DNA of 64,000 nucleotides from Zopfochytrium polystomum (taxonomy: Eukaryota > Chytridiomycota > Chytridiomycetes > Chytridiales > Chytridiaceae), in assembly GCA_025765615.1 (NCBI GenBank), contig JAIVFJ010000023.1:62001-126000 (forward strand), in the 5' to 3' direction. Made by a program: the position numbers and the translations under genes. This document shows positions 1 to 10,302 of this stretch, in pieces. Positions within the stretch are counted from its first letter, which is position 1, and the number at the start of each line of letters is the position of its first letter. Below the pieces are notes generated by a model that ran no database searches, was not told the origin of the DNA, and worked only from the letters and a program-made list of their open reading frames with translations.

Positions 1-723
1 CAAGTCACCTCAGCTGGACACCAAATTGCTCTAAGTTCTCTATTCCGCTCTTCTACACTCTCCAAAGGAAAACACCACCTAAACTTCAATCCTCAGCCTG
101 AAATTTGGCGCCCAGTTGCTATTCAACAGTACCAACCTGCTCTTCCAATTTCAGAATTTTCCGTCCATCAACCAGCTTGCAACAAGCTTTGTGTGCAACA
201 CACATCTTCTATTCTGGACCATTTCTCCATCAAGTAGAGCATCAAACAAGTCCTAGAGTCACTATTTGTCACTGCTGGACTGTCGAGCAACTCCTCCAAT
301 TTTTCCAGCAACTGGTTTTCTCCTGCAACAGAATCATTGCTATGCGCAACGCAATGTCGTCCAACCTAAACTCGTTTGTTGGCATGTTCACTGGCAAGAC
401 GCAGATGGAATTCAATGACTTTATTAGCAACCTTCAGATCAAGGTTATTGGTGAAAAGGGAATTCAGGACCTAACGCGGACAGACCTATTCCCTCTTGAG
501 AGACCTTTCTGCAACGAGGAGGCCTACCATACGTACATCACACATCTACCCAAGGATCAGTGGGACGGATGGCGTTTCTGGTTGCACTGTCGAAATGGTG
601 GGCATAGCACACCAGAGCCAAAGGCTGGTGAAACACTCTCACCAAACTATCTCTATGTACCGACAGTTGCTGAGCAAGCTAATGCTGGACCAGTTGTGGC
701 TGTCGAAGCAAGTGTCAAGTACC
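1..723 (+). mobile_element. Copia-B retrotransposon fragment: leader and 5' part of gag
   Basis: This is the left-hand copy of a Copia-B leader plus the start of its gag frame (open from 105). The same sequence recurs in reverse at 10893-11615, where the gag frame continues for 402 residues; wherever I compared them the two copies were identical. Here gag is cut at 723 by the start of the Copia-A LTR. The leader holds TTTGGCGCCC (about 103-112), resembling part of a primer-binding site, but its position relative to an LTR is not shown. The fragment runs off the left edge. Related, more diverged copies lie at 27.9-28.3 kb (+) and 40.4-40.9 kb (-). Assignment to Copia rests on family members that continue into pol. 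Confidence 0.75.
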
Positions 724-1788
724 AGGGCTCAGTAGATTCAATACTTGAATGGGGCGCTTGGAAGGGCTAATCTGTTCTCAATAAAAAGAGATAGGCAAAG
801 GCGGCTGTTGTTCTAGCTTTGTTCATCCTACCGGTAGGAACAATGCAATTAGAACATGCACAAAAACGCTCAAACTACGCACTCTGCACATGTAACACAG
901 CACAGCAAGCATGCAGAAGCAGTGTACCACTGCCCAATGCTCCGGAATTCCGCTCTCTGCATCGGAAATCCGCTCTCTGCACCGGAATTCCGCACTCTGC
1001 ATCGGAATTCCGCTTCCTGATCTGGAATTCCAGCTTTCCTGCTGTGCTGTGCAATCTGAGCAATGCAACAGGCATTTAGGAATCAGGGATTGCACCAATC
1101 ACTGCATTTCTAAAAGTGAGATAAAAACTGAGCTCACCAGAGATTGCACCAATCATTGGATTTCTAAAAACAAGGAAAAAAAAACGGCTTGTTTCCCAAA
1201 CAAGCTTCCTGATTTGGAAACAACCAAACCAATTTACAAGCAACTGTTTCTCAAACAAGCTGTAAATTGGTTCCTGGCTGGTACTTAGCCCAGGGTGGTG
1301 CACAGCCCAGGCTGGTACTCAGCCCTGGGTGGTGGTGCTCAGCCCAGGCTGGTACTCAGCCCTGGCTGGTATTCAGCCCTGAGTGATGCCCAGCACTGGG
1401 TGGTACTCAGCCCTGAATGGGTACTTAGCCCAGGCTGGGGATTGGTGCTCAGCCTGTTTTATCTCATTTCTGTGGCCTGCTCTGTGTAGCCCACTGCTTC
1501 CTCTGTTTTCTGATGGCTCCAACCTGCAGGAGTATAAAAGCAGCAATCTCTCACAGAGATCAAAAAAAGGAATCCAACCCCCTCCTTGCTGCTTTGACAG
1601 AATCCAGTGCAAAACAAGCCAATCTCTCTTCCTCCATTTGCTCTCTCTTCCAGCTCTGCCCACTCACTCCTCTCTCCTCTCTCCATCCTCTCACTCCTTT
1701 CCCTTTTCCATCATCACTGCTCTCTCTCTCTCTCCCTCTTCATCCCCACACACACCAAGTCCCTCCAGTCCTGTGTGGGATTTCATCA
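724..1788 (+). repeat. 5' LTR of Copia-A
   Basis: A repeat of about 1.06 kb that recurs at 7161-8174. It ends with GGGATTTCATCA, as do the 3' LTR and the partial copy at 37.3-37.8 kb. Compared with the 3' copy it lacks the first seven bases (TGTTTGA) and starts directly at AGGGCTCAG. It has an extra block near 900-1010 of repeated EcoRI-like units (GGAATTCCGC) and a minisatellite of about 20 bp units (CTCAGCCC...TGGTA) at roughly 1283-1440. A TATA box lies at 1533-1539, followed by CT-rich sequence. Confidence 0.88.
1533..1539 (+). promoter_or_regulatory. TATA box of Copia-A 5' LTR
   Basis: TATAAAA sits about 250 bp before the LTR end and is conserved in the 3' LTR (near 7919-7925). In the partial LTR copy at 37.5 kb the corresponding sequence is GAGAAAAAAAG, so that copy has lost the box. 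This is the expected place for the pol II start of the element. Confidence 0.7.
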
Positions 1789-2001
1789 CAAAGCTACCTA
1801 CAAGCCGTCAGCCACACTTGTACGCTCGAACAGGGCCCTGCTGCTCTTACAAGAAAAGGGTTTCTGACTCTAAACAAGACCAACCTGTCTGTGAGCACCG
1901 GCTCACCAGCTACTTTAAGGCAACAAAGGGCTCTTGGCTCTCTACAAGAAAAGGGCTACCGCTCTAAACAAGTCCACTGGTCCACCAAGCCGCTACCTAG
2001 C

Positions 2002-2690
2002 ATGTCTTCTTCGACCCCCAAGGCTGTCCGCTTCTCTTCTTACGGCTACCAGGCTTGGGAACTGCATGTGGAAGAAGTCATCAAGCCGGTCATGGCATAC
2101 AATCTTGTTGCCAGCTTCCTCAAGCCTGATTACTTCGGTACGTTCAGCGAGCACTGCACCAAGGTCGGCATCGGCGCTGCTCCTCCCAGCATTGGTTCTC
2201 CCCCTGAATCCTCTGCAACGGCGGAGGCCAAGGCTGCGTACAGTGAGATGTACCGTCTGCACCACGCTGCCCTTGACAAGTACCACACTGGTATACGCCA
2301 AGAACACAAGACCTACAGGGAGCTTGAGGCCCAACACGACAAGGCGGTTGCTACCCCTCGACTCCTGCTCGCGCATTGAGGATGTGCGCTCCATGAATGC
2401 AGCAAACATCACCAACTGCGCTGATCGGTACAAGTGGCTCAATGACAAGTACGCCCTGCAGGACCACACTGGTTCACAGCAGGACAAGTGGCTTGCGACT
2501 TACAGTCATTTGGCAAAACCCAGAGACTCTGGCCCAGCAGTCCAGGAGTGGTACACCACTCTGACCACACTGGTCACGGATTGGCCGAAGCATTTCAAAT
2601 GTACTGCCACCACTTGCAGGGGGTGTGACAAACATCCTGCGTTCTGCCATCATCCACAAAGCAAGGGAAACGCTGCCTGGACATGAAATC
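2002..2690 (+). pseudogene. Copia-A gag, frameshifted
   Basis: Gag-like reading starts at ATG 2002 and is open to 2379. The coding pattern then jumps to a second frame (roughly 2390-2650) and a third (from about 2625), which runs into pol. The first part is rich in aromatic and charged residues, as in Copia capsid proteins. Two frameshifts mean no full-length Gag can be made from this copy. The Gag-Pol join carries a Lys/Ala-rich linker (about 2980-3110) and no clear CCHC knuckle was seen. Upstream, 1789-2001 is the leader. Confidence 0.7.
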
Positions 2691-5600
2691 TTCTCTGGCG
2701 TTCGTCAAAATCTTCTCAAGGGGCTGTCAGGCTACGCCAACACCAGCGATCTCGTCAAGGAGTTGACAAACTGCCACACGCTGTACCAGCAAAGCAAAGA
2801 GAAGAATAGCAGACACTCTGCTCACCATGGCACTTCTGAGATGGAAACAGCTGCTTCAGCAAAGACCTCAGTGGCAACCAAAAAGCGCAAGATCGGTGAG
2901 GCACTCAACGGCAAGCCTACTTGTGACCTTCATGGAATCTGGGTCTCGCACTCTCGCGAGGAATGCCTCAAGTTCCCTCACGGGAAGTCAGAGCCAGCTC
3001 GCCCTGCAAAGAAGGCCAAGGGCAAGCAGCCTGCACACGCCAAAGAAGCCAAGGCCACGCCAGCTGATTCCAAGAAAGCTACTGAGACTGCCAAGATTGC
3101 GCGTGAGGTGGCCGCTAAAGAACACCACCAAGCCTCTTGCGCAGCCTCTGAGGACTCTCCTCCCCACAAATGCTACAGGATGGATACTCCACCACCACCT
3201 CCTGAAGCAGAAGATGTCGAAATGTTGGAGTTCAGTACTGAGGGTGCTGCGCGCCTTGCAGACACTTCAGCTCTGGACGACTTCCTTTCAGTAGAAAGGG
3301 CACTTGCGGCACGGGAGTTTGAAATTGGAACATGCCAGGCCGTTGAGGTGGAGGAGGAATTTGAAGTGGAACTCACAGTTACACTTCTTGACGGCAGAAT
3401 GGATCCAGACTGGATCACTGACAACATTGTCTCAAACGTCGGCTACAAAGTGATGTACGAATCTGGGCGTTTCCTCTACCGCAACGTCACCTACCGCCGC
3501 ATCTACGAGACTGCGCTGATGGCAAGACTTGCTGGCAGCAACCCACACCAGGTCGTCCTTGACTCTGGGGCTTCCAGGACAATGTCGCCTTGTGAAGAGC
3601 ACTTCACAAACTTGCGGCCCACCTCCCAGCAGATCAAAACAGCTGACGGCTTTACAACTGCCACTGGAGTGGGCGACTTCACCCTGTTCGTTAACGGAAG
3701 AGCTCTCATCATGAGGAACTCGCTCTATGTGCCAGAGTTCTCAGACACTCTACTCTCAGTTCAGCAAATCGTGCGGCAGACAGGTCACAACGTGACTTTC
3801 ACAGCAGACACAGCCCTATTGCATCCTCGGGTACATGGTTCAGACTTTACCATTGCTCACAGGGACACAGGGAATGTTTATGTTGTGGACCCTTCTCTTC
3901 TGACGGGACATACTGGTCTCGACAGGGCAGAACTTGGAAGGGACGCGCCGACTCCTTCGGGGGACGCCCCAGGTGAGTCGCAACAGCAAACTGCTCCTTT
4001 GCAAACTGCAACCCCAACTTTAAGTCAAACTGACCCAGACCCTTTACCAAACCCTCACAACATTGAAGCAGTCCGAGCTCTTCACAAGAAATTTGGTCAC
4101 CTGTCTTTATCTTCTTTGAAGCGTACTTGGTCAAATCTGAATAAAGTTGGTCATTCATTTTTCCTCATTCATGACATTCCCTGCGTGACATGTGATGTTG
4201 GGAAATTGAAAGCTTCGCCTATCCACTCCACTTCCAGACCAAACACCACACTGCTTGGTCGTTTACATACTGATGCTGTCCCACTGCCCGCACGTGGACA
4301 CCATGGTGAAAAACATTGGCAACTGGTTGTGGAAGAGTCAACCCGTTGGCTTGACATTGAGTTCCTCAACTCTTTGTCCGACGCGCCCACAAGATTCCGG
4401 TCTACGATCGAAAGGTTTGAACAACAACATGGCAAACATATCACATCTGTGCGCTGTGACAGAGGGGAAATCTTCAAAGATGGAGAATTCAAAACTTGGG
4501 CCAATACTCGGCATCCTCCTATTGTTTTAGAACCTAGTCCTGCATTCACCAAGGAATTCAATGGGCTGGTAGAACGTCAGGTCAACACTCTCAAAGACAT
4601 GGCACACTGCATGCTCTTAGAGTCACAGTTGCCCCACTCTTTCTTTGTGTATGCAGTCCGCTACGCAGCATACATCAAGAACAGGGTTTACCACTCTTAC
4701 ACTAAGAAAACACCTTACGAAGCTTGGTACGGTGAAAAGCCAAATGTTGATCACATCCGCACCTTTGGCTGTTTGGTTATCCACCGTATCCCGAAGGAAA
4801 AGCGAACGCTTAAACATCCTGACAAAGGGGCGCCAGGCATATTCTTAGGGTATAAAGGAAACACTCTTCCAGTTGTCTACGACTTGAAAACCCAGAGAAT
4901 ATCGGAACACTTCCATGTCTCCTTTCACGAAAATGTTTTTCCTGGCATTGTGCGGAACTGGAGACAGTTCCTTCATGACTCCCGCTTGAAGGAATGGGGA
5001 CCAGTCCAACCCACAGCTCAGGATTTCCAATATCTTTCCTCCTCGTTGCATACCCCCGCTATGTCCACTGATCCAGATGTGGCACATCCTGACGCTCTGT
5101 CTGACTCACAAGAAGATGATGTACCACCTGCAGAATCACAGGGGGGAGATCTACAGCCAGGTATGCTATACGACGCATCTGATTCTGAACCAGAGTCAAT
5201 ACCTGATGAACAGGAAATCCCTCCTAGGGAGCGCTCAACTTCCCCTGACATTCTAGCTTTGCCATAGTCAACAGGGGAGGCAACAAATCCCCCAATCATA
5301 CCACGAGAGCCATCAGGTTTACGTGACTACCTGGCATTGAAGGCAAACCTTTGTAAACTACAAACAAAACCATCAATTGCCACAAGTCCTTCCACTTACA
5401 GTCGGAAAACACTCCGCGCTTTAACTGCAAGAATTCGTAAACTACGAATAGCACGGGGACAATTTCGTGAACTCTACCAAACACTCAAAGCATACACTGT
5501 GCTTCAGCCGGAGGAAGTCACAGCATATCCAACAGAAAGGATCCACCAGCGGGACTTACCGCCACTCCCTGCTTCGCATAAAGAGGCCATGCGTTCTCCT

Positions 5601-6248
5601 TTTGCAAAGTATTGGAAGGCAGCTCAACTCTCAGAGATCAATTCAATCACGTCAAAGCATGTCTGGGACTTAGTGGCTCGACCTAAAGGGCGTAAGATTC
5701 TCAAGCCCAAATGGGTTTTTGCCTACAAGTTTGACAGTGAAGGGTACCTTGAACGCTTCAAGGCTCGCCTTGTTGGTCGGGGTTACACTCAGATCTTTGG
5801 TCAGGACTACAATGAGACCTTCTCCCCTGTCGTCCGCAGCTCCTCCATAAGGGCAATCCTTGCTATCTCATTGCTGTTTGACCTCATACTTGCAGGCCTT
5901 GATGTCGAAACCGCATACTTGAACGCCAAACTGGACATTGAAAACTTCATGGAACAACCAGAAGGCTTTGAGATACGTGGTGCAGACGGGATACTTCTTG
6001 TCTGTTTACTCAGGAAGAGTCTGTACGGACTGCACCAGTCTGGTCGACAGTGGTACAAAACAATCCGTGACTTCCTAGTAGAAATTGGATTTACGCAATT
6101 GAAGACTGACCACTGTGTCTTTGTGCAAAGGCACCCTGATGGAAAGGTCAAGACCATCATCACTCTATACGTAGATGACATCCTCATCTTCAAATACACT
6201 TGCACAATACCAGTCCGCTCCAACCCATTCAGATTCCCTTGCGCTTGA
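2691..6248 (+). pseudogene. Copia-A pol: protease, integrase, 5' part of reverse transcriptase
   Basis: Long frame with the Ty1/Copia order protease - integrase - RT. The protease active site is VLDSGAS (near 3556-3576). The integrase has a GAG-pre-integrase segment (HKKFGHLS) and the D,D,E residues in LHTDAV, VRCDRGE and EFNGLVER. One in-frame TAG at 5265-5267 interrupts the integrase-RT linker. RT follows with KPKWVFAYK, RLVGRGYTQ, SPVVR, LDVETAYLNA and the catalytic YVDDILIF (about 6169-6192). Directly after this motif the frame enters unrelated residues and stops: roughly 130 residues of RT palm/thumb and connection are deleted. The element is inactive, but most domains are well preserved. 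Confidence 0.88.
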
Positions 6249-6913
6249 CAGATTGCTGCGATATGTCCGCACTACCTGGGATCATGGACTTTTCTACCAG
6301 AAGGGAGACTCCCAGATGACATGCATCACCAATGCAACGCTCCCAGAGGTAGAGAAAGCTGCGGGTATTTCTTACCCAGAGTGGGATGAACCACATGGCT
6401 ACGCTGATGCCAGCTATGCTGAAGAGGATGGACGCAAGTCGAGGTCAGGGCATGTGTTCATGCTTTGCGGGGGGTGCTATAACATGGTACAGCAAGAAAC
6501 AATCAGTTGTCGCTTTGTCCTCAACTGAGGCGGAATACTTCTCCCTTACTGAGGCCATCAAAGAGGCAATCTGGCTACGAATGCTCTTCCAGGAGCTGGG
6601 TATGGATTCAAATAAGCCCACTACTGTTTATGAAGACAATCGTTCAACCATAGCTATTGCTATGAATCCAATACACCATGGCCAGGTCAAACACTTTGAC
6701 GTGAGGTTGCATTTCATACGGGACCACTTGGAGAAAAAGGAGGTTCAACTCATTCATTGCCCAACGGACATGATGATTGCCGACCTTCTCACCAAAGCTC
6801 TTCCTGCAGCTCAACATGCAAAGCTTGCATCACTGATGGGAATTTGCAGTCTCGCCGACCTCCAAGGTGTAAGCGTGGTGCCCACGCTCAAATCAGCACA
6901 ACGCTTAGTCTAA
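6195..6913 (+). pseudogene. Copia-A RNase H domain, frameshifted
   Basis: Continuation of Copia-A after the RT deletion. It begins with LDRLLRYVRTTWDHGLFY, then GYADASYAEEDGRKSRSGH (first RNase H Asp). A frameshift near 6480 moves the pattern to another frame with TWYSKKQ, ALSSTEAEYFSL (second acidic site), VYEDNRST and KHFDVRLHFIRDHL. It ends with the typical Copia tail MIADLLTKALPAAQH. Neighbouring order (RT before, polypurine tract after) agrees with a Copia 3' end. Confidence 0.85.
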
Positions 6914-6935
6914 AGGCTCTCTCTGGCTTCTCCAG

Positions 6936-7002
6936 CTACACTTGTGGGTTCATGCAGGTTTTCACAAGTGTAGGGGGGTGCATGGGTGGGTTCGAGTCCC
7001 AC
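6936..7002 (+). other. Hairpin plus tRNA T-arm-like element in Copia-A 3' region
   Basis: A perfect 11-bp stem (6936-6946 CTACACTTGTG with 6963-6973 CACAAGTGTAG, 16-nt loop) is followed after 12 nt by a perfect 5-bp T-arm-like hairpin: GTGGG 6986-6990, loop TTCGAGT, CCCAC 6998-7002. GGTTCGAGTCC matches a pol III B-box / tRNA T-loop. I could not fold a complete tRNA around it, because no 5' acceptor strand pairs with the bases after 7002. It may be a tRNA remnant or a structural element of the retrotransposon RNA. Confidence 0.5.
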
Positions 7003-7151
7003 TGCTTGACTGGCATTGTTGGACAGCCATGTACTCCAGGAGAAACAGTTGCCCCCTCTCTTTCTATTGCAGGGGTGTGTTGAGATTCGACCCACGGGGT
7101 ACACTACGCCCGTTACTGATGATCCCTTTGAGTACTCCATCCAATCACATT

Positions 7152-7160
7152 GGATGGGGG
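7152..7160 (+). promoter_or_regulatory. Polypurine tract of Copia-A
   Basis: GGATGGGGG lies immediately before TGTTTGA, the start of the 3' LTR. This is the standard position of the plus-strand primer in LTR retrotransposons. Confidence 0.75.
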
Positions 7161-8174
7161 TGTTTGAAGGGCTCAGTAGATTCAATACTTGAATGGGGCG
7201 CTCGGAAGGGCTAATCTGTTCTCAATAAAAAGAGATAGGCAAAGGCGGCTGTTGTTCTAGCTTTGTTTCATCCTACCGGTAGGAACAATGCAATTAGAAC
7301 ATGCACAAAAACGCGCAAACTACGCACTCTGCATCGGAATTCCGCTTCCTGATCTGGAATTCCTCTCTCTGCACCGGAATTCCGCTTCCTGATCTGGAAT
7401 TCCAGCTTTCCTGCTGTGCTGTGCAATCTGAGCAATGCAACAGGCATTTAGGAATCAGGGATTGCACCAATCACTGCATTTCTAAAAGTGAGATAAAAAC
7501 TGAGCTCACCAGAGATTGCACCAATCATTGGATTTCTAAAAACAAGGAAAAAAAAACGGCTTGTTTCCCAAACAAGCTTCCTGATTTGGAAACAACCAAA
7601 CCAATTTACAAGCAACTGTTTCTCAAACAAGCTGTAAATTGGTTCCTGGTGGTACTCAGCCCAGACAAAGTGCTCAGCCCAAGGTGGTACTCAGCCCTGG
7701 CTGGTACTTAGCCCAGGGTGGTGCACAGCCCAGGCTGGTACTCAGCCCTGGCTGGTATTCAGCCCTGAGTGATGCCCAGCACTGGGTGGTACTCAGCCCT
7801 GGATGGGTACTTAGCCCAGGCTGGGGATTGGTGCTCAGCCTGTTTTATCTCATTTCTGTGGCCTGCTCTGTGTAGCCCACTGCTCCCTCTGTTTTCTGAT
7901 GGCTCCAACCTGCAGGAGTATAAAAGCAGCAACCTCTCACAGAGATCAAACAAGGAATCCAATCCCCTCCTTGCTGCTTTAACAGAATCCAGTGCAAAAC
8001 AAGCCAATCTCTCTTCCTCCATTTGCTCTCTCTTCCATCTCTGCCCACTCACTCCTCTCTCCTCTCTCCATCCTCTCACTCCTCTCCCTTTTCCATCATC
8101 ACTGCTCTCTCTCTCTCTCTCTCTCTTCATCCCCACACACACCAAGTCCCCCAGTCCTGGGTGGGATTTCATCA
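7161..8174 (+). repeat. 3' LTR of Copia-A
   Basis: Starts TGTTTGAAGGGC right after the polypurine tract and ends GATTTCATCA. It is closely similar to 724-1788 through most of its length, including the TATA box, the CTCAGCCC minisatellite and the CT-rich tail. It is shorter in the GGAATTCCGC block and has a different minisatellite arrangement near 7650-7750. The flanks do not form a target duplication (GTACC on the left, AAACT on the right), so at least one flank has been rearranged since insertion. Confidence 0.88.
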
Positions 8175-8254
8175 AAACTGTTACAAGGACCATCACTTGC
8201 AAAATGCTGCAAGTCATCCTTGCAGAGTAGTATCAGGTCAAAGCTCCTGCACAC
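8175..8254 (-). repeat. Fragment of chimeric LTR, inverted
   Basis: The 80 bp directly after the Copia-A 3' LTR are the reverse complement of 12953-13034, the 3' half of the LTR-like repeat at 12.9 kb, with a few mismatches. It abuts a 5'-truncated pol on the other side, so this junction is a recombination or insertion scar rather than an intact element end. Confidence 0.7.
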
Positions 8255-8257
8255 TGC

Positions 8258-9776
8258 TTACACCAAAAGACCCAAAACTAACAGAGTCCATGAGTGGAAA
8301 ATGGTCCAAAGAATGGATAGCAGCAGAGCAGACAGAGATTGACGCTCTAAAGAATGCTTGCAGCTTTCGAAGTCGTTGATCGACCCAAGAATGTCAATGT
8401 GGTGCAGAACAAATGGGTTTACAAGGTCAAGCTTCGACCAGACGGCAGCATTGAGCGCTTTCGCACACGACTAGTGGCTAAGGGCTTTACACAGCGTCGT
8501 GGCGTTGATTTCTGGAACACTCACTCTCCTGTTGTTCGCATCAATAGTCTACGATGGCTCCTTGCTATGACAGCCTCAAACGGTTGGGACACAGCCATGG
8601 TCGATATTAGCAATGCCTACCTCAACAGCAAACTTGATGTCCCCATCTACATGGAGCAACCAGATGGCTACTGTTCAGATGGCAAGGTCTGGCTTTTGCA
8701 CAAAGCTGTCAACGGTATCAAGCAAGTGGGGCGTTGTTGGTACCAGGAACTCATTGGTTGTCTCAAGTTTGCCGGCTACCAACAAAGCGCAGCATCCTCT
8801 TCAAGTACACAAAGGAATGTATTATTTTCATTGCTATCTATGTTGATGATGTTTGTTTCTTTGGGCACACAGAGGAAATCACCTCTGCCATAAACTTGCT
8901 AAAATCCTTCTCTAAGCTCCGCGAACTAGGTCATATCAAGACCGTACTGAATATGGAAGTTCATCGAATGCCAACTGGCATCTACCTGCATCAACGAGCT
9001 TACACCAAAGAGCCATGCAGACCTAGTCAATGGAAAGAAGACAGCAGTAACTGCTCTCCCCAGTCCTCTCACTCTTCAACCTCGAGAAAATGATGAACCC
9101 ACAGCAAATCAACAGCTCTACCAAGCAATCCTTGGTGGCATCAACTATTTGGCAACACACACACGACCAGACTTGGCACCAGCAGTCTCATATCTTGGCG
9201 CCTTCAGCAAGGACCCAAGCAAACATCATTGCAGATCCTCATTCGAGTCCTTCAATACATCAATGGTACACGTGAGTATTGTTTGCTTTATTCCAACACA
9301 GGGTCTGGAATTTTCGGCTACTCGGATGCTGCTCATGGAGTTCATGCTGATGGGAAATCACAACTTGGCTACTTCGTTTTGTTTGGAAATACCGCTATTA
9401 GCTGGGCATCAACTCGCAGTCCTACAGTTATGCTGTCACCTCAGCAAGCAGAATACGTTGCAGTCTCAGAACTAGGACGAGAGCTGGAGGCCATCTCACA
9501 ACAGCACACAGCACTTATGCTCCCGTCCCCGACTCCTATTCCAATCTATACTGACAACCAAGGCGTTATCAATTTGAGCTCAAACAATCTCTACACTAAT
9601 AGGTCAAAACATATTCTGGTTAAGTATCACTATATCCGGGAACTGGTTGATCGACAAGTGATTCGACTGGAATGGATTCCTGGTGGCGAGCAACCAGCAG
9701 ATTATCTTACAAAATCATTACCAGCTGCTTTAGGTGCTTATCATCTTAGTCATATTGGTCTTTGTTGTGTGCCTTA
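8258..9776 (+). pseudogene. 5'-truncated Copia pol (RT and RNase H), a different family from Copia-A
   Basis: Copia RT begins mid-protein with KWSKEWIAAEQTEIDAL and continues NKWVYKVKLRPDGSIERF, RLVAKGFTQR, SPVVR and MVDISNAYLNSK. After a frameshift it reaches AIYVDDVCFFG (catalytic YVDD near 8845). Further frameshifts precede the thumb and the RNase H part (GYSDAAHGVHADGKSQLGY, SPQQAEYVAVSELGRELEA, IYTDNQGVINL). It ends with QPADYLTKSLPAALGAYHL. Gag, protease and integrase are absent. At least three frameshifts separate the segments. Sequence differs clearly from the Copia-A RT, so this is another family. Confidence 0.88.
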
Positions 9777-10060
9777 GTTCTGTCCCCTTTCTTTGTTTGT
9801 ATTGCATTCTCTTTCTCCCTTCTCTTTCTTGCCCTTCCTCTTCTTCTGCATTGCTTCTTACATTCCTGCTTTCAAGTTCCTTTGCTCTCCATCTACATAT
9901 TTCATATGTGCATTCTTTTCTTATTGTTCTGCCACCTGGTGGCCAGTCATACCTGTTTATTGCTTTTCCTTAACCAGTGTACAGTTTCCTTACGTAGCCT
10001 ATGGCGTAAGGTTTTCCTCTGTGCTGGCCCTTTTGCTCCTGCCCACAGCTTAGGGGGGAG
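9777..10060 (+). other. 3' untranslated part of truncated Copia and polypurine tract
   Basis: Pyrimidine-rich sequence with no coding pattern. It ends in the purine tract AGGGGGGAG (10052-10060) immediately before TGTTAGA, the LTR start. Confidence 0.55.
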
Positions 10061-10300
10061 TGTTAGATTTTGGGTTTTTGCAGTAAGCAGTGTGCAGGAG
10101 CAACACCTCACACTGTGGTGCATGGGAGCACCAACTGTGATGAGGATTTGGTGCATTTTTGTCACCTGGTCTTTGTCACAATTTTGTATAAAGCCAAACA
10201 GCATACATTGTACAACAGTCTCCCATCTCAGCTTCACCATCACAAGAGAGTAGTCCACCAGAGTAGTTCACCACCATCCACAAACAGCAGCTGTCATTTC
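10061..10300 (+). repeat. 3' LTR of the truncated Copia element (end approximate)
   Basis: Starts TGTTAGATTTTGGG directly after a polypurine tract. It contains a TATA-like TATAAAGCC near 10189 and short stretches similar to the LTR-like repeat at 12.95-13.1 kb (GTGTGCAGGAGC, CAGTTTTGT/CAATTTTGT). The right end is not fixed by a second copy. It meets the Copia-B gag fragment (minus strand) near 10300. Confidence 0.55.
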
Positions 10301-10302
10301 TT

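Noticed and set aside
1373..1700. Open frames in the LTRs
   Set aside because: Both strands are open because of simple repeats; they sit wholly inside LTR sequence.
6920..7010. A complete tRNA gene in the Copia-A 3' region
   Set aside because: Only the T-arm is convincing; no pairing acceptor strand or standard anticodon arm was found. Kept as a structural element only.
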